A stretch of 31,189 nucleotides of DNA from CAJPPJ01 sp963545265 (GCA_963545265.1 CAUUHY010000010.1:1-31189); one strand, 5' to 3'; numbered from the stretch's first letter, positions 7,455 through 17,093 are shown. The notes: generated by a model from the letters alone, not told the origin. Numbers and translations are program-made.

Positions 7455-9218
7455 TTAATTACTATACCAAATTTTAACTATATCACTATTATTTGATAGA
7501 GGTTCTGGACTTGCAAGTGGAAATTTAATATTTATAGATAATGGAAATGCACTTCCAAATGCTAAACATGTTCCAGCTGGTAAATTTTTAACTTGATTTA
7601 TTCCTTCTTGACTTATATTTGGAACCATATTAGCAACATATTCTAAGTCTTTAGGATGTTGAATCTTTAATATTATAAAGTTAGCACATTGTGATACTGA
7701 TGTATCTGTAAGTTCACTTGGTCTTTGAGTAATAAGCCCTAAAATAGTACCATATTTTCTTCCTTCTTTAGTAATTCTATCAAAAATATTATATCCAAGT
7801 AATTTTAAATCATTATCTTCTTGAACATATCTATGTGCTTCTTCGATAACTATATGTATAGGATTTGCTCCTCTTATAGGACTTTTAACTAAAACAGTAA
7901 ATACCATTCTAGATATTATTTTTGCTATTACTTTACCAAGTCTATCATCTACATAATTAATATTTACATCTAAAATTTGTGATAAACGATTTTCTTTATT
8001 TAAGAATAAATATGAAATATATTCTTCTTTTGTCATTTTTTCATTTATAGAAAAATATTTACCATATTCTGAATTAGCTAAAGAATTAAGTCTTACACTA
8101 AGTACATTAGCATAATCAAATATTTTTTCACTCTTTAATATACCTTCTGATATAAGAGCAAAATCAAGTGCACTCTTTAAATCGACTAGATTATATACTA
8201 CACTTCCATCTGGATCTGGTATTTTAAAATTATTATCTATAAAACTATTTAAAAAGCTAACAACTATTTCTATGTCAGACATTTTACCCATAGAATCAAC
8301 TTGTAAACATTGTTTAAATGTTCTTACATATCCAGGTTGATGTATTTCGCTATTTAAATTTAAATCTTTTGTAAAATATGTAGATAAAACCGCAACTAGT
8401 TGATCTCTAATAATTGTAGATTCTTTACCACTTCTAACTATATCTATTAAAGCTCTTGCTATAATATCATTTTTAAGTTTAATTATCTCTTCATTTTCAC
8501 TTTTAAAAATAGGTGCTAATTTTAAAGCTTTTTCAATTATAGGAAGTTGTTCTGCTCTATCAGCATTTAATAAAAGAGCTATATCATCTATATCTAGTAA
8601 CCATACTGGTATTTGTAAAAGTTCATTATTCGTATCTTTAATATCAGTAGTAATTACTTTTGTAGATAATTTTGAATTAATAGTATTGATATGTGAAAAT
8701 GCTTTTATGTATTCTCCATACGCATCAAATATAATAAATCTTGATTTAACCGGTGGATTTTCACTATTATCAAATACACTTTGAAGTATTTTAGCAAAAG
8801 TACAACTTTTACCACTTCCACTATTTCCAAATATTGCAAAATGATTAGAAAAGAAACTATTTGTATCAACGTTAATTTTATAATTTTTATAAACCGTAGA
8901 TAAACCAAAGAAAGTCTTATCTGGTGTTTTTTCTTGCTTACCTAAAATTAATTCTAATTCAGGCATAGTAATAATTCTAACCTTTGATTTAAAAGATGGT
9001 CTATCGTTTATTCCTGAGACAAATTTATTATTAACTATTTCTCCAACGATATTTATATGACATTCTTTTTTATCTAAAAAAACTATTTCTCCTACTATCA
9101 ATTTATCATTATCTTCAAATATTACATGAACACCTATAAAGTTATTTTGACTTGTAATATCAATAGCTAAGTTAACTTTTACTCTACTTCCAAGTACTTC
9201 AATTATATTCCCTATCAT
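7455..9218 (-). CDS. HerA-like hexameric ATPase/helicase (DUF87)
   Basis: The 587-residue protein has an N-terminal HAS-barrel (about 1-95), a Walker A motif GNSGSGKS near residue 131 and a Walker B with IVIEEAHRYV near residue 455, followed by the ITQRPSEL sensor region. HerA-type ATPases translocate DNA and in archaea work with the nuclease NurA. No NurA, SIR2 or other partner gene is adjacent, so a housekeeping DNA role is more likely than a defence module. The start has AAAGGGAG 6 bases upstream. Only 12 bases separate it from ftsK, so the two DNA motors are probably co-expressed. Confidence 0.85.
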   Translation of the reverse strand: MIGNIIEVLGSRVKVNLAIDITSQNNFIGVHVIFEDNDKLIVGEIVFLDKKECHINIVGEIVNNKFVSGINDRPSFKSKVRIITMPELELILGKQEKTPDKTFFGLSTVYKNYKINVDTNSFFSNHFAIFGNSGSGKSCTFAKILQSVFDNSENPPVKSRFIIFDAYGEYIKAFSHINTINSKLSTKVITTDIKDTNNELLQIPVWLLDIDDIALLLNADRAEQLPIIEKALKLAPIFKSENEEIIKLKNDIIARALIDIVRSGKESTIIRDQLVAVLSTYFTKDLNLNSEIHQPGYVRTFKQCLQVDSMGKMSDIEIVVSFLNSFIDNNFKIPDPDGSVVYNLVDLKSALDFALISEGILKSEKIFDYANVLSVRLNSLANSEYGKYFSINEKMTKEEYISYLFLNKENRLSQILDVNINYVDDRLGKVIAKIISRMVFTVLVKSPIRGANPIHIVIEEAHRYVQEDNDLKLLGYNIFDRITKEGRKYGTILGLITQRPSELTDTSVSQCANFIILKIQHPKDLEYVANMVPNISQEGINQVKNLPAGTCLAFGSAFPLSINIKFPLASPEPLSNNSDIVKIWYSN

Positions 9219-9230
9219 ATTTACTCCCTT

Positions 9231-11519
9231 TTATATTTCTTCTTTTGGTATTAAAACTTCTCTTGGTTTAGAACCGTTACTTGGTCCTATAACACCTCTT
9301 TCTTCTAAAGTATCTATTGTTCTTGCTGCTTTATTATATCCTACTCTAAAATGTCTTTGAATTAAAGATGCACTTATCTTTCCAGCATTTATTGCAAAGT
9401 CTAATACATCATTATAAAAAGCTTCTTCATCATCACTCGTGTCTTCTTCTTTTGAAGATTCTATTTTTACTTCATTTTTAGTATCAGGTGTTTCTAAATC
9501 CATAAATAAATTATCAACATGAGTTTCTATTTGTTGTGCTACTGCATAATCAACTACTGCTGCTATTTCTTCATCTGATACAAAAGCTCCTTGAATTCTT
9601 TCTGGATTATTATCATCTATTGGTTTAAATAACATATCCCCTTTACCAAGTAACTTTTCTGCACCAGTTTGGTCTAAAATTGTTCTAGAGTCAATACCTG
9701 AAGATACTGCAAAAGATATACGAGATGGAATATTTGATTTAACTACCCCTGTAATAATATCAGTAGATGGTCTTTGAGTTGCTACTATTAAGTGAATTCC
9801 AGCAGCTCTAGCCATTTGAGTAATTCTCATAATAGATGCTTGAACTTCTTTACTAGCTACCATCATAAGATCTGCAAGCTCATCAATTATACAAACAATA
9901 TATGGCATTTTTTCAATACCTAGAGAATTATATCCTTCTATATTTTTTACTTTATTTCTTTCAAAAGTAGAGAATCTTCTTTCCATTTCTTCTACTAATT
10001 TTTGAAGAGCTACACTAGCTTGTCTGGGATCAGTTACAACTGGTCTCATTAAATGAGGAATACCATTATATATACCAAGTTCTACTTTTTTAGGATCTAT
10101 TAACATAAGTTTTACTTCATCTGGTTTTGCACGCATTAAAATTGAAATAATAATACCATTAATACAAACAGACTTACCACTACCAGTAGATCCAGCTACA
10201 AGTAAATGGGGAGTTTTATTAATCTCACAAAATTTAGCAAGTCCCATAACGTTTTTACCAAGTGCTACTAAAAGTTTATTGTCTTTTTTATTAAGTGGTT
10301 CTCTTTCTAATATTTCTCTTAGTCCAACCATATCTGTTTCATCATTTGCAACTTCTATACCTACAGTCTTTTTACCAGGTATCGGAGCTTCAATTTTTAC
10401 ATCTTTTACTCCTAAGCTCAAACTAAGTTCTTTATCTAAAGATAATATTTTTGATAATTTTGTCCCCGTCTTAATTGTTAATTCATATTGAGTAAACGAT
10501 GGCCCTATATGAGCATCTACTACATGAGCCTCAACTTGATATTCAGAAAGTGTCTGAACTAAAATAGCACTAACTTTTTGAACCATTTTATTTCTATCTT
10601 TAAGTTTATTTTTTATTGGTTTTAAAATATCTAAAGTTGGTAAAACATATTCTTTATTTATATTTGGAGTAGAATTTAAACTAGGATTTAACGCTTCTTC
10701 TTTTATTTGTTCTATTTCCATAGTTTTCTGTAAATCATCTAAAATAAGTTTAGAATCATTTTTAATTTTATATGGTTCTAATTCTTTTAAATCAACAATA
10801 TATTGATCTTCTTTCTTTTCTTCTATATTTTCCTCTTCTTTTAAGAATAAATTTGATATTGAAGAGATAAATGGTTTAACATTTTTTTCTTCTTTTGATT
10901 CTTCAACTATTTTTTCTTCTTTAACTTCTTTTTTTACAAATAAATCACTTTCCTTTACTTTGTTATAATTATTTTTAACAAAATCTAAAATTGAAAATCC
11001 TGTTATTACACAAATGGCAAAAAATATTAATATATAACAAAAAATTTTAGCTCCATTTAAAGATAACAGCATTCCAAAAAGAAAAGAAAATACTCCTCCT
11101 ATAATTCCACCTGTTTTTATAACATAAACTTTATTACTAAACATTAAAGTAATTGAATTATTAATTGTTTCTAAATGATTTTTCATAAATACTTCAAATG
11201 TTTCTTTATTGTAAAAATTTAAACTTGCAAGACTAAGCAAAGCAATAATTATTAGATAAGCACCTAGCATTTTTTTATTGAAAAGAATAGTTGCTTTTGG
11301 CAATTCATTTTTTATAAGCATATATCCTGAAAAAGCTAATAAAGCTATTAAAAACACTATGTAATATATACCAAATAAATATATTGCACCAGCTTTAGAT
11401 ATTGCTGCAAAGCTTCCTTCTTTGAAAACGCTTCCACATATTGCAAATAAAGTTAATATAAATCCTGTTATTCTAATTTTATTTTCAGTTATTACATTTT
11501 TTTGTGCTTTTTTTCCCAT
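9231..11519 (-). CDS. ftsK: DNA translocase FtsK/SpoIIIE
   Basis: The 762-residue protein has an N-terminal membrane domain of about four helices (residues 15-190), a charged linker to about 290, then the alpha/beta motor with Walker A AGSTGSGKS near 440 and Walker B IVCIIDELADLM. A C-terminal winged-helix gamma domain (last 65 residues, with RHFRVGYNKAARTID) recognises orienting DNA sequences. Family role: pumps chromosome DNA through the closing septum and assists dimer resolution. AGGTGAT lies 4 bases before the ATG. Length is normal. Confidence 0.95.
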   Translation of the reverse strand: MGKKAQKNVITENKIRITGFILTLFAICGSVFKEGSFAAISKAGAIYLFGIYYIVFLIALLAFSGYMLIKNELPKATILFNKKMLGAYLIIIALLSLASLNFYNKETFEVFMKNHLETINNSITLMFSNKVYVIKTGGIIGGVFSFLFGMLLSLNGAKIFCYILIFFAICVITGFSILDFVKNNYNKVKESDLFVKKEVKEEKIVEESKEEKNVKPFISSISNLFLKEEENIEEKKEDQYIVDLKELEPYKIKNDSKLILDDLQKTMEIEQIKEEALNPSLNSTPNINKEYVLPTLDILKPIKNKLKDRNKMVQKVSAILVQTLSEYQVEAHVVDAHIGPSFTQYELTIKTGTKLSKILSLDKELSLSLGVKDVKIEAPIPGKKTVGIEVANDETDMVGLREILEREPLNKKDNKLLVALGKNVMGLAKFCEINKTPHLLVAGSTGSGKSVCINGIIISILMRAKPDEVKLMLIDPKKVELGIYNGIPHLMRPVVTDPRQASVALQKLVEEMERRFSTFERNKVKNIEGYNSLGIEKMPYIVCIIDELADLMMVASKEVQASIMRITQMARAAGIHLIVATQRPSTDIITGVVKSNIPSRISFAVSSGIDSRTILDQTGAEKLLGKGDMLFKPIDDNNPERIQGAFVSDEEIAAVVDYAVAQQIETHVDNLFMDLETPDTKNEVKIESSKEEDTSDDEEAFYNDVLDFAINAGKISASLIQRHFRVGYNKAARTIDTLEERGVIGPSNGSKPREVLIPKEEI

Positions 11520-11563
11520 ATTATCACCTATTTAATTATAACAAAAAATAATTGTTAATAGAA

Positions 11564-11599
11564 GAAAAGAAAAATAAATAGCTTTTAAACTATCTATTT
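11564..11599 (-). terminator. Terminator after the two-component kinase gene
   Basis: A 10-bp stem with one G-U pair (11572-11581 with 11590-11599) and a U-rich run downstream in the minus direction overlaps the kinase stop codon. Confidence 0.6.
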
Positions 11600-12910
11600 T
11601 ATTTTTATAAAAAACACAATTCCTATTTTATTTTTCTTAACTTTATATTCAATATTATAGTTTTTTAAAATATTTTTAACTATATATAAACCTAATCCAT
11701 TACTATTTTCTTTATTTAAATCAAAGTTAACTTCAAACATACTATTTATATCTAAGTCTTTTACTTTTTCATAAGAATTTTCTATATAAAGAAAATTATC
11801 TTTAATTCCTATATTAATTATTCCTCCTCTATCAGAATACTTTACTGCATTACTTATTAAATTAGATAGCAATAATTTCAAAGCGGGTTTACCAATATAT
11901 ATTTTTTCTGCTTTTAGATTATTATTAATAGCTATATTTTTTTCTTTAGCTAATAAGATATATTTATCTATAACTTTTGTTAAAATTTCATTAATTACTA
12001 CATTTTCTTCATCGTTTTTTAAGTGTTCTAAAGATGATATTGATAATATTTGAGAGATACTTTGATTTAACTCATTTACTATATCTATACAATTTTCTAT
12101 ATATTTTTCTTTGTCTTTGTATTTTCCAATATTATATTTCATATTTTCTAATATAATTTTAAGACTTGATAGAGGTGTTTTTAATTCATGTGATGCTCCT
12201 CTAAAAAAGTCATATTTTAATTTTTCAAATTTTTTTATTTCTTTATTTTTAATTTCTAGATCATCTATTATATTTAATAATATTGAATATAAATCATTAA
12301 TTTGACTTTTCAACTCTCCTATTTCATTAGTAGAATCAACTTTCAATTTAGCTTTTCTATCTAATTTCATCATTTTTTCAGTTACTTTTTTTATTTCTTT
12401 AATATTATTAGTTATAACTTTAGCATACATTAAAGAAATAACTATAGAAAATAATACTGATATAGATAAAGAATATGGTAAAAATTTAAAACTTAATTCT
12501 TTAGCATCTTTTTGCATATCAGTTGTAGATACAAATTTTATAGATGTTTTTTCACCTGATTTTAATTTTATTTCTCTTTCTTCAATTATTAAAGAATTAT
12601 TATTGCTTTTTAAATTAGCATTTATATTATTATCAAGTTGTAACTTGTTAAAATTTTTTTGACCTTGTATAAAAGCTTTTATTTCACTACTTTTAGAATA
12701 AAACTCTAAAGTTTCTTGAATAAATTTTAAATCTTTTCCTTGTAAATTATTAGATAATTCATTTGCTTTCATATAAATTTCTTGTTTTCTAGTTTCTAAA
12801 TATGTTTTAGGAAATATTAAATAAACTAATAAATGTATAAAAACAATTAAAATTCCTAATATTACAAATGTATGTAAAAACATCTTAGGAAATATTTTCA
12901 AATTTTTCAT
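11594..12910 (-). CDS. vncS: Sensor histidine kinase of the Vex/Vnc-type locus
   Basis: The 438-residue kinase has two membrane helices (about 11-33 and 146-167) around an extracellular sensor of about 110 residues, a HAMP-like linker, the H-box SHELKTPLSS with His241, an N-box NLISNAVKYS and a G2 box NSNGLGLYIV. The G1 region is weak. Its start overlaps the regulator's stop by ATGA. Size and position match VncS of Streptococcus pneumoniae (about 442 residues as I recall). The signal is unknown; by context it senses something handled by the adjacent exporter, perhaps a cell-envelope-active peptide. Confidence 0.85.
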   Translation of the reverse strand: MKNLKIFPKMFLHTFVILGILIVFIHLLVYLIFPKTYLETRKQEIYMKANELSNNLQGKDLKFIQETLEFYSKSSEIKAFIQGQKNFNKLQLDNNINANLKSNNNSLIIEEREIKLKSGEKTSIKFVSTTDMQKDAKELSFKFLPYSLSISVLFSIVISLMYAKVITNNIKEIKKVTEKMMKLDRKAKLKVDSTNEIGELKSQINDLYSILLNIIDDLEIKNKEIKKFEKLKYDFFRGASHELKTPLSSLKIILENMKYNIGKYKDKEKYIENCIDIVNELNQSISQILSISSLEHLKNDEENVVINEILTKVIDKYILLAKEKNIAINNNLKAEKIYIGKPALKLLLSNLISNAVKYSDRGGIINIGIKDNFLYIENSYEKVKDLDINSMFEVNFDLNKENSNGLGLYIVKNILKNYNIEYKVKKNKIGIVFFIKIK

Positions 12911-13563
12911 TTTCTCTCCAACTTATATCCAACATTTCTAATTGTGATAATACAATCTAATCTTAATTTTTTTCTTAATTCTTTTATATATACATCAATA
13001 ACTCTATCAAAAGGTATATCTTCTGTTTCTTTCCAAACATTATCTATTATTTGATTTCTAGTTAATACATGCCCTTCATTTTCCAGTAAATATTTTAAAA
13101 TTTCTAATTCTTTTGCATTAACATCAATAAATTCATCTTTTACTTTGGCAGTATAGCTAGAAAAGTTAACTTCTAGATCTTTATATATGAATTTTTCTAC
13201 TTCTTTATAATATCTTTTAATTAAAGAATCTATTCTAACCTTTAAAACTGGTAATGAAAAAGGTTTTTCTATATAACCATCAGCTAAACTTGAAAAAGCA
13301 CTTATTTTATATTCTTCATCACTAAAAGCAGTTAACATAAGAATAGGAATTTTACTTTCCTTTCTAACCTCTTTTAATACTTCTAAACCGTTTAATAAGG
13401 GGATTTGAATATCTAATATTATTAAATTAATATCTTTATCTTTAAATATGTTTAATGCTTTTCTTCCATCTTCAGCTTCATACATTTCATATCCAAATTC
13501 TGATAAATATTCACATATTCCTTCTCTTATAATTTTATCATCTTCTACAACAAGTATCTTCAT
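12907..13563 (-). CDS. vncR: OmpR-family response regulator of the Vex/Vnc-type locus
   Basis: The 218-residue protein has a receiver domain with the acidic pair (Glu7-Asp9), phospho-acceptor Asp51 (ILDIQIP) and Lys in YIEKPFS, and a C-terminal winged helix ending RNVGYKLERK. I use the ATG at 13561-13563 (7 bases after AAGGAG) rather than the TTG one codon earlier. It ends in TGA inside an ATGA overlap with the kinase, clear evidence that TGA is a stop codon here. It probably autoregulates the locus and the upstream ABC transporter genes. Confidence 0.92.
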   Translation of the reverse strand: MKILVVEDDKIIREGICEYLSEFGYEMYEAEDGRKALNIFKDKDINLIILDIQIPLLNGLEVLKEVRKESKIPILMLTAFSDEEYKISAFSSLADGYIEKPFSLPVLKVRIDSLIKRYYKEVEKFIYKDLEVNFSSYTAKVKDEFIDVNAKELEILKYLLENEGHVLTRNQIIDNVWKETEDIPFDRVIDVYIKELRKKLRLDCIITIRNVGYKLERK

Positions 13564-13607
13564 CAATTTCTCCTTTTTAAATTATATCTTATTTTTAAAC
13601 AACATAA

Positions 13608-13635
13608 AATTATCGGTGTAAAAACACCGATAATT
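13608..13635 (-). terminator. Strong hairpin between the exporter and two-component genes
   Basis: A perfect 12-bp stem with core ATCGGTGT/ACACCGAT and an AAAA loop lies immediately after the third exporter gene. The following U-tract is short (UUUUAUGUU), so it may act as an attenuating or processing hairpin that tunes kinase/regulator levels rather than a full stop. Confidence 0.65.
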
Positions 13636-13636
13636 G

Positions 13637-15013
13637 TTATTTAGAATCATTTAATAATTCTTTTGGTTCTTTTCTTAAAATACTTGAAGAAGATATTAAT
13701 AAAGATATTATAAGTACTATTGACATAAATATTATTACATAAATTAAAGCTTGTATTGTAACATTAACATCTAAGCTTGTAATAGTTTTATTAAAGCCAT
13801 CTACTTCTGCTCCTCCACCTAAACTTCTAGAACCTGCTTCTTTTGCTATTTGCTTAGCTATATCTCCAGTTACTTTTTGTAATACATTATTAGCTATTAA
13901 TTTTCCTGTTGATGATGCTAAGAAATATGAAACTATAAATGCTGGTATTGTAATAATTACTAACTCTATAGCAAATTGTCCCAAAATTTGTGCTTTTGAA
14001 ATTCCAAGAGATAATAACACTGCAATTTCTTTTCTTCTAGCATTCATCCATAAGAATAACAACAATGAAACTACTAAACCTGCAAATATTAAAGATCCAT
14101 AGAATAATTGATTTGCTACTGAATATATTACAGATATTGATTTTTGCAATGCTGGATAATTAGATGAACTCTTAATTAAATTATATTCTTCCCAATTTAT
14201 ATCTAATTTTAAAAGTTCTCTTATTACGTGATCTAACTTTTTATTACCTTTTACGAAAAATGTAACATCTTGATATACAGCAGTATCTTCTGTATTTCCA
14301 TAAATTTTAGCAGCTGTATGTACATCTGTAATTAAAGTATTTTCATATAATTCTTGTGCATAACTAACTCCACCATTGTTATGTCCATCAAATATACCTA
14401 CTATTTCTACTTCAACAGTTTCATTAGCACCTTTTTCATTATCTGCATCAAATAAATTAGATTTTAATCTTATTTTATCTCCAATTTTTAATTTGTTTTT
14501 TTCTACAAGATCTTTATGCATTAAAATTTTATTTTTATCATTACTTTTTAAATGTCTACCTTGAATTAATTTATATACTCCTGAAATAAATTTATTTTCT
14601 TTTTTCGAATCATTAACTCCAGTTAACATAACTGTTCTTTTGAAATTTTTTGCTCTTTCAGCAGATTGATTTTCTAATGTTTCTTGAGTTTCAATAATGT
14701 CATAACCATCTAAATCAGCTACACTATTAATTCTTTTAACATATCCCTCTATATTCTTAGAATCAGTTATTTTCTTTATATCTTGACCTTTAACATTTCC
14801 CCCACCTCTAGGCGTTCCTGGATTTGTCTGTCTATTTATCTCCATAGAAAAACTATTAGTTATATTACTAAATGTTTTTTCAGATGCTTTATCTGTAGCA
14901 TCTTTAATAGATAAACTAATTAAACTAAGTGCTGACATAAATAAAACAACCAATAATATTATAAAAGATTTTAAAAATTTTCTTGTTACATATCTAAAAG
15001 AATTTCTTATCAT
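13637..15013 (-). CDS. vex3: FtsX/MacB-type ABC permease, second permease of the Vex-like exporter
   Basis: The 458-residue permease has one N-terminal membrane helix (about 12-34), an extracellular MacB-type domain (about 40-300), then three helices between about 303 and 450. It is a paralogue of the first permease of this locus, with parallel motifs such as KNKLKIGDKI, VEIVGIF and LLSLGISKAQILGQF. The size fits Vex3 of S. pneumoniae (about 459 as I recall). AGGAGG precedes the ATG by 5 bases. Substrate unknown; Vex-type and MacB-type systems are tied to peptides and antimicrobial tolerance. Confidence 0.85.
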   Translation of the reverse strand: MIRNSFRYVTRKFLKSFIILLVVLFMSALSLISLSIKDATDKASEKTFSNITNSFSMEINRQTNPGTPRGGGNVKGQDIKKITDSKNIEGYVKRINSVADLDGYDIIETQETLENQSAERAKNFKRTVMLTGVNDSKKENKFISGVYKLIQGRHLKSNDKNKILMHKDLVEKNKLKIGDKIRLKSNLFDADNEKGANETVEVEIVGIFDGHNNGGVSYAQELYENTLITDVHTAAKIYGNTEDTAVYQDVTFFVKGNKKLDHVIRELLKLDINWEEYNLIKSSSNYPALQKSISVIYSVANQLFYGSLIFAGLVVSLLLFLWMNARRKEIAVLLSLGISKAQILGQFAIELVIITIPAFIVSYFLASSTGKLIANNVLQKVTGDIAKQIAKEAGSRSLGGGAEVDGFNKTITSLDVNVTIQALIYVIIFMSIVLIISLLISSSSILRKEPKELLNDSK

Positions 15014-15028
15014 TTTTTACCTCCTAAT

Positions 15029-15667
15029 TTATTTATTAACTTTTTTTAATTTTTTATTGTTAAGTTCTAATACTGTATCTGCTGCTCTAGCGACTTCTTT
15101 ACTATGAGTTACAACAATAACACATTTATTTCTTTCTTTTGCTAATTTTTTTAATATAGCTATTATTTCACTTGCTGTATGTTCATCTAAGTTTCCTGTT
15201 GGTTCATCCGCAAGTATAATTGGTGCTTCAGATACTAAAGCTCTACCAATAGCAACACGTTGTTGTTGACCTCCTGATAATTTCATTACATTTCTTCTAA
15301 TTTGTTGATTATCAAGTCCAAGTTCATTTAATATATCTCCAGAAGCTTTATTATTTACCAATCTGATATTTTCAAGTGGTGTTAAATAATCAATAAGATT
15401 ATAATTTTGAAATACTAGAGAAATGTTATTTTTTCTATGATTTGTATAACCTGTCTTTTCTATATTTTCATCTTTAAATAATATTTCTCCTTCTTCCGGT
15501 TTATCAAGTCCTGCTAATAATGAAAGTAATGTTGATTTACCTGTTCCTGATTTTCCAATAATTGCATAAAACTTACCTATTTCAAAACTGTAATTTACAG
15601 ATGATAATACTTTAGTTTCTGCATCTTTATAACCATATGTTACATTTTTTATTTCTAATATACTCAT
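15029..15667 (-). CDS. vex2: MacB/LolD-type ABC ATPase of the Vex-like exporter
   Basis: The 212-residue nucleotide-binding subunit has Walker A IGKSGTGKST (about 37-46), the Q-loop VFQNYNL, the signature LSGGQQQRVAIGRAL, Walker B IILADEPTGNLD and a switch His in VVTHS. It is flanked by two permease genes with gaps of 8 and 15 bases and strong AGGAGG sites, consistent with one ATPase pair serving a heterodimeric membrane part. Full length. Confidence 0.92.
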   Translation of the reverse strand: MSILEIKNVTYGYKDAETKVLSSVNYSFEIGKFYAIIGKSGTGKSTLLSLLAGLDKPEEGEILFKDENIEKTGYTNHRKNNISLVFQNYNLIDYLTPLENIRLVNNKASGDILNELGLDNQQIRRNVMKLSGGQQQRVAIGRALVSEAPIILADEPTGNLDEHTASEIIAILKKLAKERNKCVIVVTHSKEVARAADTVLELNNKKLKKVNK

Positions 15668-15675
15668 ATTTCCTC

Positions 15676-16959
15676 CTAACTAATTTGTGATAATATTTTC
15701 TTTGGTTTTTTCATTAATATAATTCCTGACGTAATTACTACAGATATAACAATTATTAAAACTAGAATAATATAACTTTCTATAAATATTATTAAATTAT
15801 TGATATTATATCCATCATTTAAGAATTTTGATGTAATGGAAACTGTATCATCTGATGATATAAATCCACTAGCTATTTGCCTTAATATTAAATTACCAAA
15901 TATTAAAGACATTAAAATTGATGGAAGTGATACTAATAGTAACTCTAATATAAATTGTGCTATAATTTCTAATTTACTTATTCCTATAGATAATAAAATT
16001 CCTATTTCATAAATTCTTTCTCTTAACCATAAAATTAATATTAATGATAAAATAACTGATCCACCTATCATGATTGAATAAGTCATTATTTTAATTATAT
16101 CTTTAACTCCATTTAAAGCATCAAGTGCTTCTTTATAAGCATTATTATTTTTACTAATTGTATATTTTGACCAATCTACTTGTATCTTTTTTATTTTTGT
16201 AATAGTTGTCTTCATTTCTTTTGGTGATGATACAAAAATTGTTAACTTATTTACAATATCTTTTTGTGTATTTAACGCTTTTTGACTAGATTTATAATCT
16301 GTAAATATCATGTTTTCACTAAAATCAGAAGATAAACCTGTATATTTTTCTTGTTTTTTTCCAGTAAATATTCCAACTATTTCAAACTTATGTTCTTTAA
16401 TAGTTGTTTTGTTTTTAGTCATATTTATAAGTTGTAAACTTACTTTATCTTTTAATTTTAAATTATTTTTTTTAGCAAAATCACTATGTACAAGTATTTT
16501 ATCTACATCATCTTTATTAATATGTCTTCCTTCTTTTAAAGAAAAAACTCCACTATTAAATAAGATATTTTTTTTAGTATTACTTGTAGATTCTATTGCT
16601 ACAAGATTTTTTAAATCTTTAGATAAATAATCTCTTTTAATTTTTTGTTTACTTTCAATTACATTACCATTTATTAATCTTGCTAATCCTTCATATTCTG
16701 AAATAATTTCTTTTATTGATTTTATTTTATTTATATTTTTAAATTCATCTTTTTCAAAATATCCTTGAACATCTTTTTTCATTAATGATACAGAAGAATT
16801 AGATGATTCATATAAAGATTTTTCCATGTTATTACTAGATTTCGTTATATTTAAACAAGAATATAAACAAGATAAAACTAAAGTTAAAATAACAAAAATT
16901 ATAAATGTTCTTCTTCTTTTTCTTAAAACATATGCTATTGAATTCTTTACTACCTGCAA
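15676..16959 (-). CDS. vex1: FtsX/MacB-type ABC permease, first permease of the Vex-like exporter
   Basis: The 427-residue permease has the same plan as the second one: an N-terminal helix (about 15-37), a Lys-rich extracellular domain (about 40-290) and three C-terminal helices. It is diverged from its partner, so the transporter is probably a heterodimer. The start is TTG at 16957-16959, 8 bases after AAAGGAG; no in-frame ATG gives a complete first helix. The locus order vex1-vex2-vex3-vncR-vncS and all five lengths match the pneumococcal locus. The pneumococcal Pep27 peptide gene has no counterpart in the 134-base upstream gap. Confidence 0.85.
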   Translation of the reverse strand: MQVVKNSIAYVLRKRRRTFIIFVILTLVLSCLYSCLNITKSSNNMEKSLYESSNSSVSLMKKDVQGYFEKDEFKNINKIKSIKEIISEYEGLARLINGNVIESKQKIKRDYLSKDLKNLVAIESTSNTKKNILFNSGVFSLKEGRHINKDDVDKILVHSDFAKKNNLKLKDKVSLQLINMTKNKTTIKEHKFEIVGIFTGKKQEKYTGLSSDFSENMIFTDYKSSQKALNTQKDIVNKLTIFVSSPKEMKTTITKIKKIQVDWSKYTISKNNNAYKEALDALNGVKDIIKIMTYSIMIGGSVILSLILILWLRERIYEIGILLSIGISKLEIIAQFILELLLVSLPSILMSLIFGNLILRQIASGFISSDDTVSITSKFLNDGYNINNLIIFIESYIILVLIIVISVVITSGIILMKKPKKILSQIS

Positions 16960-17030
16960 ACTAAACTCCTTTCTTAATATAGTTGTTAACTAAAATAATT
17001 TATTCAACAAATTTTATTTTATATATGTTT

Positions 17031-17048
17031 TATGAAATGTATGTGAAA
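17031..17048 (-). promoter_or_regulatory. 11-bp-spaced direct repeat upstream of the exporter, candidate response-regulator site
   Basis: TATGAAA (17031-17037) and TGTGAAA (17042-17048) are offset by exactly 11 bases, the typical half-site spacing for OmpR/PhoB-family regulators. They cover the expected -35 region of a TATAAA -10 box (minus strand, 17018-17023). Confidence 0.35.
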
Positions 17049-17062
17049 TAAAAAAATATTAA

Positions 17063-17087
17063 TAAAAACTCAATTCTAAGAACTGAG
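17063..17087 (-). terminator. Terminator of the Nudix hydrolase gene
   Basis: An 8-bp stem CTCAGTTC/GAATTGAG (one G-U pair) with a 3-base loop is followed by UUUUUAUU in the minus direction. Confidence 0.8.
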
Positions 17088-17093
17088 CTTTTA

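Noticed and set aside
7455..9218. HerA-based phage defence system
   Set aside because: No NurA, SIR2, DUF4297 or other effector gene is adjacent; the neighbours are division genes.
16960..17093. A Pep27-like peptide gene upstream of the Vex-like exporter
   Set aside because: No ATG-started frame with a ribosome binding site exists on the minus strand in this gap.
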